Of a DNA stretch of 17,624 nucleotides, positions 1 through 7,593 are shown one piece after another. Every line of letters starts with the position of its first letter. Within the stretch, counting starts at the first letter, position 1. This DNA is from JBAXAM01 sp964565935. GTDB lineage: Bacteria > Pseudomonadota > Gammaproteobacteria > UBA9339. A program made the translations under genes and the position numbers. The stretch lies in the NCBI GenBank assembly GCA_964565935.1, contig CAZMGW010000024.1, positions 1 through 17,624 of the forward strand, in the 5' to 3' direction. The notes below the pieces were generated by a model. It saw only the letters and a program-made list of their open reading frames with translations. It ran no database searches and had not been told where the DNA came from.

Positions 1-11
1 CCTCAAATGTA

Positions 12-29
12 CCCGTGGCAAGCCACGGG
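12..29. terminator. GC-rich hairpin downstream of rlpA
   Basis: Perfect inverted repeat CCCGTGGC-AA-GCCACGGG, an 8-bp stem with a 2-nt loop (or 7 bp with a CAAG tetraloop). It begins 13 bases past the rlpA stop codon and stands out in AT-rich surroundings. In the rlpA direction no T-run follows, so it is not a classic intrinsic terminator. It could instead be an mRNA 3'-end stabiliser or a small dispersed palindrome. Confidence 0.4.
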
Positions 30-42
30 GAAATACAAGTTA

Positions 43-882
43 TCAATTAGCAACAACAACCACTTTATCGACTCCATTTTCTTCTAAGAGCTGTTTGAGT
101 TGATCTCCTTGAGTGGCACATGCCAGTGGTCCTACTTGCACTCGATACAAGTTGTCGCTTTGGTTAATTTTAGTTGGCTTATCGATAAGTTTGGCTATCT
201 TATTAGACAATTGCTTGGCATTATTTAATTGAGAAAACGCCCCAACCTGTAAGTACGTTTCGCTTGACTTAGCATATTTTTTCGTACTCTTTGGCTTAGA
301 TGCTGCATATTGGGCAGCAGAGCCTTTTTCCCAGGTTTTAGGGTCAATAGCCACGATCTTAACAGGAGCTGTACCATGATCTACAAACCCTAACTTTTTG
401 GCGGCAGCATAGGAAAGATCTAAAATACGGTTGGAATGAAATGGCCCGCGATCATTGACCCGTACAACAACTGTTTTACCATTACGCAGATTGGTTACCT
501 GAACATACGATGGCAGGGGCAATTCTGGACTGGCGGCTGTCATGCCATATAAATTAAACCGCTCTTGTGTCGAAGTGTGATTGCCATGAAAATTAGATCC
601 ATACCACGAGGCATACCCACGCTTTATATAACCCTTAGAGGTCTTCAACACGTGGTAATGACGCCCGCCAACGACATAATCTCTGGTCCCGTATGGATGA
701 TAAGGTTCAACTTTAGGAACAGCATCAGAAATTTTTGTAACGTCTATGTCAACTTTAGGAGGCCCATCTATACCCTTATGAGTTCCACCAATAAAGCTAC
801 ATCCGCTTAGTTGTGTTAAACAAAATATAAATATACAAACAACTACAAAATTACGACGCAAACGAAATTTATTACAATACAT
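43..882 (-). CDS. rlpA: RlpA-like septal lipoprotein (DPBB + SPOR domains)
   Basis: Outer-membrane lipoprotein of 279 aa. An N-terminal hydrophobic stretch ends in the lipobox LSGC, with C28 as the likely lipidated residue. A double-psi beta-barrel (about residues 85-178) carries GYASWYG, the NGKTVVVRVNDRGPF motif (D144) and ILDLSYAAAKKLGF. A C-terminal SPOR domain (about 208-278, starting YLQVGAF) should bind denuded septal peptidoglycan. In some bacteria RlpA is a lytic transglycosylase acting on such glycan. Family members usually have Glu, His and Asp in the active region. Here E107 and D144 are present, but the usual TAAH motif reads TAAS (S118), so catalysis may be reduced or lost. The ATG start at 882 is preceded by AGAAGAG at good spacing. 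It lies downstream of rodA, a common pairing, but a long spacer and its own putative promoter suggest separate expression. Confidence 0.93.
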   Translation of the reverse strand: MYCNKFRLRRNFVVVCIFIFCLTQLSGCSFIGGTHKGIDGPPKVDIDVTKISDAVPKVEPYHPYGTRDYVVGGRHYHVLKTSKGYIKRGYASWYGSNFHGNHTSTQERFNLYGMTAASPELPLPSYVQVTNLRNGKTVVVRVNDRGPFHSNRILDLSYAAAKKLGFVDHGTAPVKIVAIDPKTWEKGSAAQYAASKPKSTKKYAKSSETYLQVGAFSQLNNAKQLSNKIAKLIDKPTKINQSDNLYRVQVGPLACATQGDQLKQLLEENGVDKVVVVAN

Positions 883-911
883 AGTCTCTTCTGTGTTATG
901 CTAATACTGCG

Positions 912-920
912 ACTATAGCA
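912..920 (-). promoter_or_regulatory. putative extended -10 promoter of rlpA
   Basis: The minus strand reads TGCTATAGT, an extended -10 (TGn plus TATAGT), about 30 bases before the rlpA ATG. Predicted leader is only about 20 nt and includes the AGAAGAG ribosome binding site. No good -35 is seen at 17-bp spacing, as expected for extended -10 promoters. A TTGACG nearby is too close to pair with it. Confidence 0.4.
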
Positions 921-1018
921 TACGTCAAAGAAAACTCCATGATTAAAACACCACAAACCGCCTGCCATTCAAATAAGACATTGATTTTAATCGATTTTAA
1001 TTAAAAACATGCTTGAAA

Positions 1019-1055
1019 AAATTTTTGTTTTATTTAAAAAATAAAACAAAAATTT
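1019..1055. terminator. perfect 17-bp AT-only-like inverted repeat, likely rodA terminator
   Basis: Left arm 1019-1035 (AAATTTTTGTTTTATTT) and right arm 1039-1055 are exact reverse complements around a 3-base A loop. On the minus strand the stem is followed by more T residues, so it could end rodA transcription. The only G:C pair is the single G/C within each arm. Because the arms carry A and T runs on both strands, it could work bidirectionally. The weak stem energy makes the terminator call tentative. Confidence 0.45.
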
Positions 1056-1217
1056 GCCATAAAAAACAAAAAAATACAGCTTGTTTGCAATGTACTTAAT
1101 TATATTGTCTTTTTTACATCCTGTTTTTATATAAATACAACATAATATTATGTTTAATTTCAATGCAATATACAAGACAACATAAACCATTGCTACAATA
1201 CAAAAAATTAAATCCAT

Positions 1218-2354
1218 TTAACTACTAATCAACTTTCTATGCACATATGTAGACATAATTATCCCAAATCCAGACATAAATATAACCAAAGAACTACCAC
1301 CGTAACTTACTAATGGTAATGGCACACCAACCACTGGCAAAACGCCAATAACCATGCCAATATTCACAAAAACCGATATAAAAAAAGATAGAATCAAGCT
1401 ACCAGCTAGTAATCGAGAAAAAGTGTCTTGTGCATGTACACTAATATATAGACCACGTCCTATAATATAAAGAAACACCACAATTAATAAAATACACCCA
1501 ATAAAACCAAACTCTTCACCACACACAGCAAAAATAAAATCAGTAGAGTGCTCAGGTAAAAACTGCAAATGCGTTTGCGTTCCAAGAAGCCACCCCTTAC
1601 CAAACCACCCCCCAGAGCCAATTGCAATTTTTGACTGAATAATATTATATCCGCGACCATAAGGATCGTGCTCTGGCGCAAGAAAAGTAAAAAGGCGAGC
1701 TTTTTGATAAGCGTGCATATAATGCCAAACAACCGGGACAGCAATTGTTAACAAAGCAACAATGCCAACCATCAGCTTCCATGTTATGCCAGCCAATAAC
1801 AACACAAAAACACCTGTTGCAGCAACCAACAATGCGGTACCTAAATCAGGCTGTTTGGCAATTATTATAACTGGTAACACTATGATTAAACAAGAAAAAA
1901 ATAAGTCTTTGGCTCGCAGGGGCAGGACTTTATTACGTAAATACCACGCCAACATCATCGGCATAGCAAGTTTCATAATCTCTGAGGGCTGAAAACGCAA
2001 TAAACCAAAATTTAACCACCTCTGGGCCCCTTTATTAACAACCCCAACACTCATTACTGCAAGCAACATCAATAACACCGCCCCATAAACCCAAGGCACC
2101 AAAGATTGATATCGATGCATTGGAATCTGAGCAAACACACACATCGCCACACAGGCTATGGCAAAGCTCACCAACTGATGACTCAACAAGGTTAAACTTT
2201 GACTGCTAGCGCTATAAAGAATCCCAAAACCGATAGCGGCAAGCGCCAGCAAACCAACTAAAAGCAAAAAATCAAGGTGTAATTTTATCCAGATTTTTTG
2301 AAAAAGGTTATACCTTTGTCTTCGGCCATCAACAAGCAGTAAGTTATTGTTCAC
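1218..2354 (-). CDS. rodA: RodA, SEDS peptidoglycan glycosyltransferase
   Basis: Polytopic inner-membrane protein of 378 aa that polymerises lipid II into glycan strands during rod elongation, working with the transpeptidase PBP2. SEDS hallmarks are present: NKGAQRWLNFG (107-117), FQPSEIMKLA (121-130), KQPDLGTA (167-174), GWLLGTQTHLQFLPEHSTDFIFAV with the essential Asp at D272, and the C-terminal PLPLVSYGGSS (345-355). The start is GTG at 2354; no strong Shine-Dalgarno is visible, but the N-terminus (KIWIKLHLDFLLLVG) lines up with the cytoplasmic start and first membrane helix of other RodA proteins. The PBP2 gene that usually precedes rodA is absent; ybeY is divergent instead. Length is normal for the family. 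Confidence 0.96.
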   Translation of the reverse strand: MNNNLLLVDGRRQRYNLFQKIWIKLHLDFLLLVGLLALAAIGFGILYSASSQSLTLLSHQLVSFAIACVAMCVFAQIPMHRYQSLVPWVYGAVLLMLLAVMSVGVVNKGAQRWLNFGLLRFQPSEIMKLAMPMMLAWYLRNKVLPLRAKDLFFSCLIIVLPVIIIAKQPDLGTALLVAATGVFVLLLAGITWKLMVGIVALLTIAVPVVWHYMHAYQKARLFTFLAPEHDPYGRGYNIIQSKIAIGSGGWFGKGWLLGTQTHLQFLPEHSTDFIFAVCGEEFGFIGCILLIVVFLYIIGRGLYISVHAQDTFSRLLAGSLILSFFISVFVNIGMVIGVLPVVGVPLPLVSYGGSSLVIFMSGFGIIMSTYVHRKLISS

Positions 2355-2457
2355 AGTGATTCAATTTAATGCAAAGTTATTTGAAAGTAAATTAAAACTG
2401 TCCCACATTTTGATTCAACAAAGAGATTTATTCGGTTAATATCACCAGTACTAAGTT

Positions 2458-2925
2458 ATGACTAAACCGACCCTAGCCCTACAGAATGCCAGCAAAGCCA
2501 AGTCTATACCCAGTAAAAAGTTATTTAAAACCTGGGCAAACACGGCCGTTGGGACACATAAAAAAAAATATGAGATTGTAATCCGCATTGTTGATACCAA
2601 AGAAATCACCCAGTTAAACAAGAGGTACCGCAAAAAAAACCAACCGACCAATATTATTTCTTTTAAGTTTTACCCCCCGGCAAACATCCAATCAAACTTG
2701 CTTGGCGACCTGATAATTTGCGCCCCCATAGTAAAGCTTGAAGCCAAATTACAACATAAAACCACAATATCCCACTGGGCGCACATGACCATACACGGGG
2801 TTTTGCATCTATTGGGTTATGATCACCAAAACAAAAAAGAAGCACAGAAGATGGAAAAATTAGAAATAAAAATCTTAAAAGAGCTCGGGTTTGAGGATCC
2901 ATACAACAAAGAATACTTCCTCTAG
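2458..2925 (+). CDS. ybeY: YbeY endoribonuclease
   Basis: Single-strand-specific metallo-endoribonuclease of 155 aa, involved in 16S rRNA 3'-end maturation and ribosome quality control. The zinc-binding signature HGVLHLLGYDH (three His in the H-x3-H-x5-H pattern, near residues 118-128) is intact. Upstream are the family's TNIISFKF segment and LLGDLIICAPIV, followed by HWAHMTIHG. The C-terminus (EIKILKELGFEDPY) is typical. Start is the ATG at 2458 with only a weak ribosome binding site. In many relatives ybeY is in a phoH-ybeY-ybeX-lnt cluster; here it stands alone, divergent from rodA (103-bp gap) and convergent with the MFS gene (59-bp gap). Confidence 0.95.
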   Translation: MTKPTLALQNASKAKSIPSKKLFKTWANTAVGTHKKKYEIVIRIVDTKEITQLNKRYRKKNQPTNIISFKFYPPANIQSNLLGDLIICAPIVKLEAKLQHKTTISHWAHMTIHGVLHLLGYDHQNKKEAQKMEKLEIKILKELGFEDPYNKEYFL

Positions 2926-2984
2926 GTGTGCCACCCCCACTCTATAACTGATTTTGCCCCGCCGGCACAAACAGGACATGTTAT

Positions 2985-4292
2985 TTAAATGACATTTACT
3001 TCAATAGCTTCATTTTGTACTGCATTTTTGTTTTTCCTGAAAGAAATGACGCAGCCAAAAGTAACTAGGACGGTTATAGTACAAGCGCCCATTAAATAAT
3101 ATGCCACAACATAGACACTACCCAAATGCTCAATCAGCCACATTGAAACAATTGGCGCAATTCCACCAAAAGCAACCGCGGTAAAATTCCAACAAAAAGC
3201 AACGCTGGTAGCTCGTATATTAGTTGGAAATGATTCTGCCGTAAGGGGATTTAGAGTACTTTCAGTCATACCGATCAACCCCCCCATTAAAAGAGAAAAC
3301 AATAATATTAAAGAAGGCGTACCCATCCTTAGAAAGGATATAAATGGATATGCTGAGAGAAAAATACCAATTGCTCCAAAAATAATAATATATCTCTTGT
3401 TAATTTTATCGGATAAATAGCCAAAGAGTACTGTTGCAACCGTATAACTCATTACTGTAAATAAATTAAACTTACCGGCAGTATGATTGTCATAATTTAA
3501 AAATTTTATCATCATAGTTTTACCGAAAATAAAAACTATAAAAAATGATATTTGCGTAGTAAAAAATATGGCAAACAAACTAAGTAAGGTTGCTTTGTGA
3601 TTTTTCAACATTTCCATAAATGGATTGGCAACCAACTGGCTATTTTGCCTGGCAATAACAAAATCTTCAGTTTCTAAAAGTGATCTCCGCATATAAAAAC
3701 CTATCGCGGCACCAAATACACTGATAAAAAAAGGTATTCTCCAAGCAAAAGCATATATTGCCTCTTGTGAGATAAATGTTTCCACTATAAAGATAGTGCA
3801 AGAACTAAGAACAAGACCCAATCCAACACCTGTAAGTGCCATACAACCGAAAAACCCCCGTCTTTTCTGCGGCACCGATTCGAAGAGATAAACACAAGAA
3901 GCACCAAATTCCCCACCTAATGCCACCCCTTGGAAAATACGCAACGAAACAAGACAAATTGGCGCTATAACGCCAATTTGTCCATATGTCGGTAGTAAAC
4001 CGATGCATAATGTGGGAATTGACATTAGCAACATAGTTAAAACTAACATTTTCTTGCGACTATACTTATCGCCAATGTAACCAAAAATAATGCCACCAAT
4101 GGGTCTTGCCGCAAGCCCTACAGCAAAAGCAGCAAATGTCATTATCATCGACACATAAGGATTATCAACCGGAAAAAATAATTTACTAATCACCGTAGCA
4201 AAATAAGCATAAAGCGTGTATTCGTACCACTCAAGAATATTGCCAACAGATGAAGATAGTATAGACTTTACATTTTTAGATATTTTAAACAC
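2985..4292 (-). CDS. MFS transporter, MHS (ProP-like) family
   Basis: Inner-membrane secondary transporter of 435 aa with about 12 membrane helices. It has the metabolite:H+ symporter pattern: GNILEWYEYTLYAYF near residue 18, RPIGGIIFGYIGDKYSRKK (63-81, the MFS motif A), and SLRIFQGVALGGEFGAS (116-132). A degenerate second motif A, GYLSDKINKRY, begins the second half. Relatives carry proline/betaine, dicarboxylates or other organic acids; the substrate cannot be read from sequence. The start is GTG at 4292, overlapping the end of tilS by 8 bases, with GAGGG just upstream, so translation is probably coupled to tilS. MHS transporters are numerous in intracellular bacteria such as Rickettsia, so nutrient uptake is a fair inference. 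Confidence 0.85.
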   Translation of the reverse strand: MFKISKNVKSILSSSVGNILEWYEYTLYAYFATVISKLFFPVDNPYVSMIMTFAAFAVGLAARPIGGIIFGYIGDKYSRKKMLVLTMLLMSIPTLCIGLLPTYGQIGVIAPICLVSLRIFQGVALGGEFGASCVYLFESVPQKRRGFFGCMALTGVGLGLVLSSCTIFIVETFISQEAIYAFAWRIPFFISVFGAAIGFYMRRSLLETEDFVIARQNSQLVANPFMEMLKNHKATLLSLFAIFFTTQISFFIVFIFGKTMMIKFLNYDNHTAGKFNLFTVMSYTVATVLFGYLSDKINKRYIIIFGAIGIFLSAYPFISFLRMGTPSLILLFSLLMGGLIGMTESTLNPLTAESFPTNIRATSVAFCWNFTAVAFGGIAPIVSMWLIEHLGSVYVVAYYLMGACTITVLVTFGCVISFRKNKNAVQNEAIEVNVI

Positions 4293-5571
4293 TCAACCCT
4301 CTTATCTGAAACTGTAAATCGCTAACACTGTAGTAACCGATCACGGCAACAATTTTTGCCCCACAATAAACCAATGGAATACGGTCACGTAACCAGGGCG
4401 GAACCCGCCACTCTTGCATTAGTTTTTTCAGTTGATGCGTCCCTTGCCGCTTGGCCAACTTTAGCTTTTCCCCACCTTGACGAAACTGCACCGTAAATGT
4501 TTTGGTTGCGATAGTAGCTTTAAATTTTGGAGCTATTTTTACCTGCAACACACCCAAGTCATTTGGCAATTTTAATGGTTTATTTAAATCCCAACGCAAA
4601 ACTATTTTATTGTTATGAGACAATAATGGCGACATTGCATATAAATGATCTTGGAAACGTCGTATTTCTGCCCCATGCCACTTAACTTGCGGAGTTGCAT
4701 CACTACGCGAGTTCACAATGGTGCGTATAATCTCATTTAATTTCGCTTCGCTAGGAGTGGATAATTGCAAGCTATGCAGCCAAAAGCGCAGCACATTGTG
4801 CTGCCTAATAACGGTCAGCTCTTTTAAAGATGTAAGATTTAAAGTCTTCTTATTCGCACCAATAATTTTACTAAGATCCTCAGCAGCCAAGTCTTCCAAT
4901 AACTCGCTTGCCTCAGCACAATGCCTTGAAACCCTATTTAAAGTAGCGATAATTCCCGGCCACTGTTTTTTAACTGCTGGCATTAATTTATGTCTAATCA
5001 AATTACGATCAAACTTTAAATTGGTATTACTTTCATCTTCGATCCATTTTAATTTATACTCTATTGCATACTGCAATAATTCTTCACGCGAAAAATCTAA
5101 TATTGGTCGCACTAGCCAACCTTTAGCAAACTTTACTTTTGTAGAAATTGCGGCCAAACCTTTGGGTCCAGCGCCACGAAACATTTGCAAGAGCAAGGTT
5201 TCTGCTTGGTCATTAGCTTGATGCGCGGTCAGAAGCAAAGCATTTTTGGGCAGGATTTCAGCAAAGGATTCATAACGCAGCTTGCGCGCAATTTCCTCTG
5301 GGCTGTGGCCTTTGATTTTGATTGTTGCATCGACATTTTTAATAACGCATTCAACACGCAAGCCCTTGCATACTTTTTTACAGTGTTGGTTCCATTTTTT
5401 TGCGTTCGCGCTCAAGTTGTGATTAACATGAATGGCTGTTAACTTTAGCTTGGGTTGAACTTTACGTATCTGCGCCAATAGGTGTAATAAAACATGCGAA
5501 TCTAGCCCACCGCTATAAGCAACAAATATTTGATCGCTGCCCATAAGAAAAGAGGAGATTTTATCGCGCAT
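4285..5571 (-). CDS. tilS: tRNA(Ile)-lysidine synthase TilS
   Basis: Cytoplasmic ATP-dependent enzyme that converts C34 of the CAU-anticodon tRNA-Ile to lysidine, so that it reads AUA. The N-type ATP pyrophosphatase P-loop is VAYSGGLDSHVLL, followed by HVNHNLSANA, the substrate-contact segment TAHQANDQAETLLLQMFRGAGPKGLAAI and WIEDESNTNLKFDRNLIRHKLMP. The C-terminal TilS_C domain shows FRQGGEKLKL and the WRVPPWLRDRIPLVY region. I chose the ATG at 5571 (about 428 aa, MRDKISSFL), which places the P-loop as far from the N-terminus as in E. coli TilS. The frame stays open to a TTG at 5718 that overlaps the accA end and would add 49 residues. The usual DDQ is NDQ here. It lies between accA and the MHS transporter in one unit. 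Confidence 0.94.
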   Translation of the reverse strand: MRDKISSFLMGSDQIFVAYSGGLDSHVLLHLLAQIRKVQPKLKLTAIHVNHNLSANAKKWNQHCKKVCKGLRVECVIKNVDATIKIKGHSPEEIARKLRYESFAEILPKNALLLTAHQANDQAETLLLQMFRGAGPKGLAAISTKVKFAKGWLVRPILDFSREELLQYAIEYKLKWIEDESNTNLKFDRNLIRHKLMPAVKKQWPGIIATLNRVSRHCAEASELLEDLAAEDLSKIIGANKKTLNLTSLKELTVIRQHNVLRFWLHSLQLSTPSEAKLNEIIRTIVNSRSDATPQVKWHGAEIRRFQDHLYAMSPLLSHNNKIVLRWDLNKPLKLPNDLGVLQVKIAPKFKATIATKTFTVQFRQGGEKLKLAKRQGTHQLKKLMQEWRVPPWLRDRIPLVYCGAKIVAVIGYYSVSDLQFQIRGLSV

Positions 5572-5707
5572 TATTTCTGGAATGTTTTTTTTTGCCACAA
5601 CTTGCTTTTTTCTTATTTCGCTCCTTTGGAGCTTCAAATCTAATTGTTTTCGAATTAGGTTTAGCCTACCGCACACAAATGCGCGGTTTATTGGCAATAC
5701 GTCTTGT

Positions 5708-6655
5708 TTATCGGCCAAAACTCATCAGCTTTTCATAACGTGCTGCTACTAACTTATCTATAGACAGCTTCCCTAATTGTTGCAAGTTATCAATCAACGC
5801 TTGCTTGAGGCGTTGCGCCATCAATTCATAATCACGATGCGCTCCGCCAAGAGGTTCAGTAACAATTTGATCAATCATCTTTAGCTTATAAAGTTTGTTC
5901 GCAGTCAAATGCATAGCCTCAGCAGCTTCTGCCACTTTATCCTGACTCCGCCATAAAATTGAGGCACAACCTTCAGGAGAAATAGTGGCATAAATGCTGT
6001 ATTGCAACATCAATATCCGATCCCCTACTCCAAGAGCTAAAGCCCCCCCCGATCCACCCTCACCAATTACAGTACAAATAATTGGAGTGCACAATTTAGA
6101 CATGATAAACAAGTTACGCGCAATAGCTTCGCTTTGATTCCGTTCTTCTGCGCCAATTCCCGGATAAGCACCTGGAGTATCGATAAAAGTAAGAACTGGC
6201 AATTTAAATTTTTCTGCCAATTCCATTAAACGTTGTGCTTTTCGATATTCTTCAGGGTTCGGCATAGCAAAATTGCACTCAACGTTCTCTTTGGTGGTGC
6301 GCCCTTTTTGTTGGGCAATTATCATAACTGGCCGATCTTGCAGCCTAGCAATACCACCTATAATAGCAGCGCCCTTGGCAAAATGACGGTCCCCAAAAAG
6401 TTCATCAAAGTCATTAAAAATGAGCTTAATATAATCAAGAGAATGTGGGCGCTGTGGATGCCGAGCCAACTTTACAATTTGGATAGCCGTCAGTGAGGAG
6501 AAAATTGATTTTGTTAACTCACAAGACTTATACTCAAGGCGCTTTATTTCTTCACTAATATTAAAACTATTATCATTGCTGACATAGCGTAGCTCTTCAA
6601 TTTTTGCAAGTAATTCAGCAATTGGTTGTTCAAAATCTAAAAAGTCTAAGTTCAT
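5708..6655 (-). CDS. accA: Acetyl-CoA carboxylase carboxyltransferase subunit alpha
   Basis: AccA pairs with AccD to move the carboxyl group from carboxybiotin to acetyl-CoA, giving malonyl-CoA for fatty acid synthesis. At 315 aa it is close to the E. coli length (319). Visible motifs: ARHPQRPHSLDYI (64-76), FDELFGDRHFAKG (83-95), GRTTKEN (118-124), FIDTPGAYPG (157-166), GEGGSGGALA (198-207, oxyanion/biotin site) and YATISPEGCASILW (222-235). The stretch coding for GGSGG contains a run of eight G. The start is ATG at 6655 with no strong Shine-Dalgarno. A perfect extended -10 lies about 50 bases upstream. It leads a likely accA-tilS-transporter operon; the dnaE gene often found before accA is not present here. 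Confidence 0.97.
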   Translation of the reverse strand: MNLDFLDFEQPIAELLAKIEELRYVSNDNSFNISEEIKRLEYKSCELTKSIFSSLTAIQIVKLARHPQRPHSLDYIKLIFNDFDELFGDRHFAKGAAIIGGIARLQDRPVMIIAQQKGRTTKENVECNFAMPNPEEYRKAQRLMELAEKFKLPVLTFIDTPGAYPGIGAEERNQSEAIARNLFIMSKLCTPIICTVIGEGGSGGALALGVGDRILMLQYSIYATISPEGCASILWRSQDKVAEAAEAMHLTANKLYKLKMIDQIVTEPLGGAHRDYELMAQRLKQALIDNLQQLGKLSIDKLVAARYEKLMSFGR

Positions 6656-6708
6656 TTACATATCCATTTGACTATATAGGAAATTTACTTTATATAAGAT
6701 TAGTGGCG

Positions 6709-6717
6709 ATTATAACA
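6709..6717 (-). promoter_or_regulatory. putative extended -10 promoter of accA
   Basis: The minus strand reads TGTTATAAT: a consensus TATAAT at 6709-6714 with the TGn extension. Predicted start is about 47 nt before the accA ATG. The hexamer at 17-bp spacing (6732-6737, TTTTCT) is a poor -35, consistent with reliance on the extended -10. This 173-bp region also carries the upstream side of the divergent ZIP gene, for which I see no clear promoter. Confidence 0.5.
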
Positions 6718-6828
6718 AATTAAAATTGTAAAGAAAATGCAAGTGTAACCTTCAAGCATTTTGATACAATTGGGCGGATAACACTTGTAGCCTACTGAAT
6801 TTGGGGACTTTTTTAAAATAATAAAATT

Positions 6829-7584
6829 ATGTACCTAGCTCTATTTAAAGCCATTGCCGCCACCAGCATCTTCTTGCTTACCCTCACTGCTGGATTGCTA
6901 CCGCTAAAGATAGCAAAAGAAAAAGCTCATCTTTTACATTTAGGCGATGCCTTTGCTAGTGGCGTGTTTTTGAGCGCGGCATTATTGCATTTGCTCCCAG
7001 AAGCCGACAAGGGGTTTCGTCTCATTCTAAGCAACGATTCTTATCCTTTAGCGCAGTTAATTTGTATTGCATCTTTTGTTTTATTATTGCTTATGGAGCG
7101 CAGCATTTTTACCTATGGCAAACGACATTTCCCTGATAGTAAAATTATTGCACCCTTTTTATTAATATTATTATTAGCCATACATTCACTGGTAGAGGGA
7201 GCCGCAATTGGAACCAGTATTAATCTAGCCGAAACATCAATGCTATTTTTTGCGGTTATTGCGCACAAGGGTTCGGAAAGTTTTGCGCTGGCTATAAATT
7301 TACACCATTACAGCGTATCCACAAAAAACATAAAACAAATTATAGCCCTGTTTTCTTTTATAACCCCTCTTGGTATTTTTGTAGCCTCGCTTGTTATGTA
7401 TGCACTGCAAACCAACTCAGGAAATACTCTCGGTTCTGTTTTTAATGCGATTGCAGCGGGAACTTTTTTATATCTAGGCACGGAACATTTGGTTGAAGGC
7501 GCAAAATCATTTGAAAGCTTTCTGGAAATAGCTGCATTAATATTGGGAATAACATTAATGGCTCTGGTAGCGATTTGGGTTTGA
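6829..7584 (+). CDS. ZIP-family divalent metal transporter
   Basis: Inner-membrane protein of 251 aa with about eight helices, likely importing Zn2+ or a related divalent metal. The ZIP metal-site motifs are in the central helices: HSLVEGAAIG (119-128, with H119 and E123) and HKGSESFALAI (146-156, with H146 and E150). In many ZIP proteins the second motif is HKxPE, so Ser replaces Pro here. The N-terminal HLGDAFASGVFLSAALLHLLPEA and C-terminal AIAAGTFLYLGTEHLVEG are also typical. Start is the ATG at 6829; upstream is AT-rich with a weak ribosome binding site. No Zur-like operator is evident. It is divergent from accA and convergent with lapB; the first palindromic element begins 10 bases after its stop. 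Confidence 0.88.
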   Translation: MYLALFKAIAATSIFLLTLTAGLLPLKIAKEKAHLLHLGDAFASGVFLSAALLHLLPEADKGFRLILSNDSYPLAQLICIASFVLLLLMERSIFTYGKRHFPDSKIIAPFLLILLLAIHSLVEGAAIGTSINLAETSMLFFAVIAHKGSESFALAINLHHYSVSTKNIKQIIALFSFITPLGIFVASLVMYALQTNSGNTLGSVFNAIAAGTFLYLGTEHLVEGAKSFESFLEIAALILGITLMALVAIWV

Positions 7585-7593
7585 AAACACCTT

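Larger units (their letters stand above)
883..1217. other. AT-rich rodA-rlpA spacer
   Basis: These 335 bases hold no convincing gene. The part from about 980 to 1217 is extremely AT-rich, with A and T runs, a tandem 10-bp repeat (GATTTTAATC at 983-992, GATTTTAATT at 993-1002) and the 17-bp inverted repeat listed separately. A 76-codon open frame on the minus strand begins directly after the rodA stop. It encodes a low-complexity I/L/F/Y/K-rich string with no recognisable domain, as expected by chance in such DNA. The rlpA promoter occupies the low-coordinate end. Confidence 0.6.

Noticed and set aside
987..1217. 76-codon open frame directly after rodA on the minus strand
   Set aside because: Low-complexity I/L/F/Y/K-rich product in extremely AT-rich DNA, no domain, no ribosome binding site, and it runs across the 17-bp inverted repeat.
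2927..2968. TGTGCC/GGCACA inverted repeat between ybeY and the transporter as a terminator
   Set aside because: Only 6 bp with a 30-base loop and no T-run; likely chance.
7585..7593. Target-site duplication around element copy 1
   Set aside because: The 9 bases on each side (AAACACCTT and CAATCCCCC) match in only four places, no better than chance.
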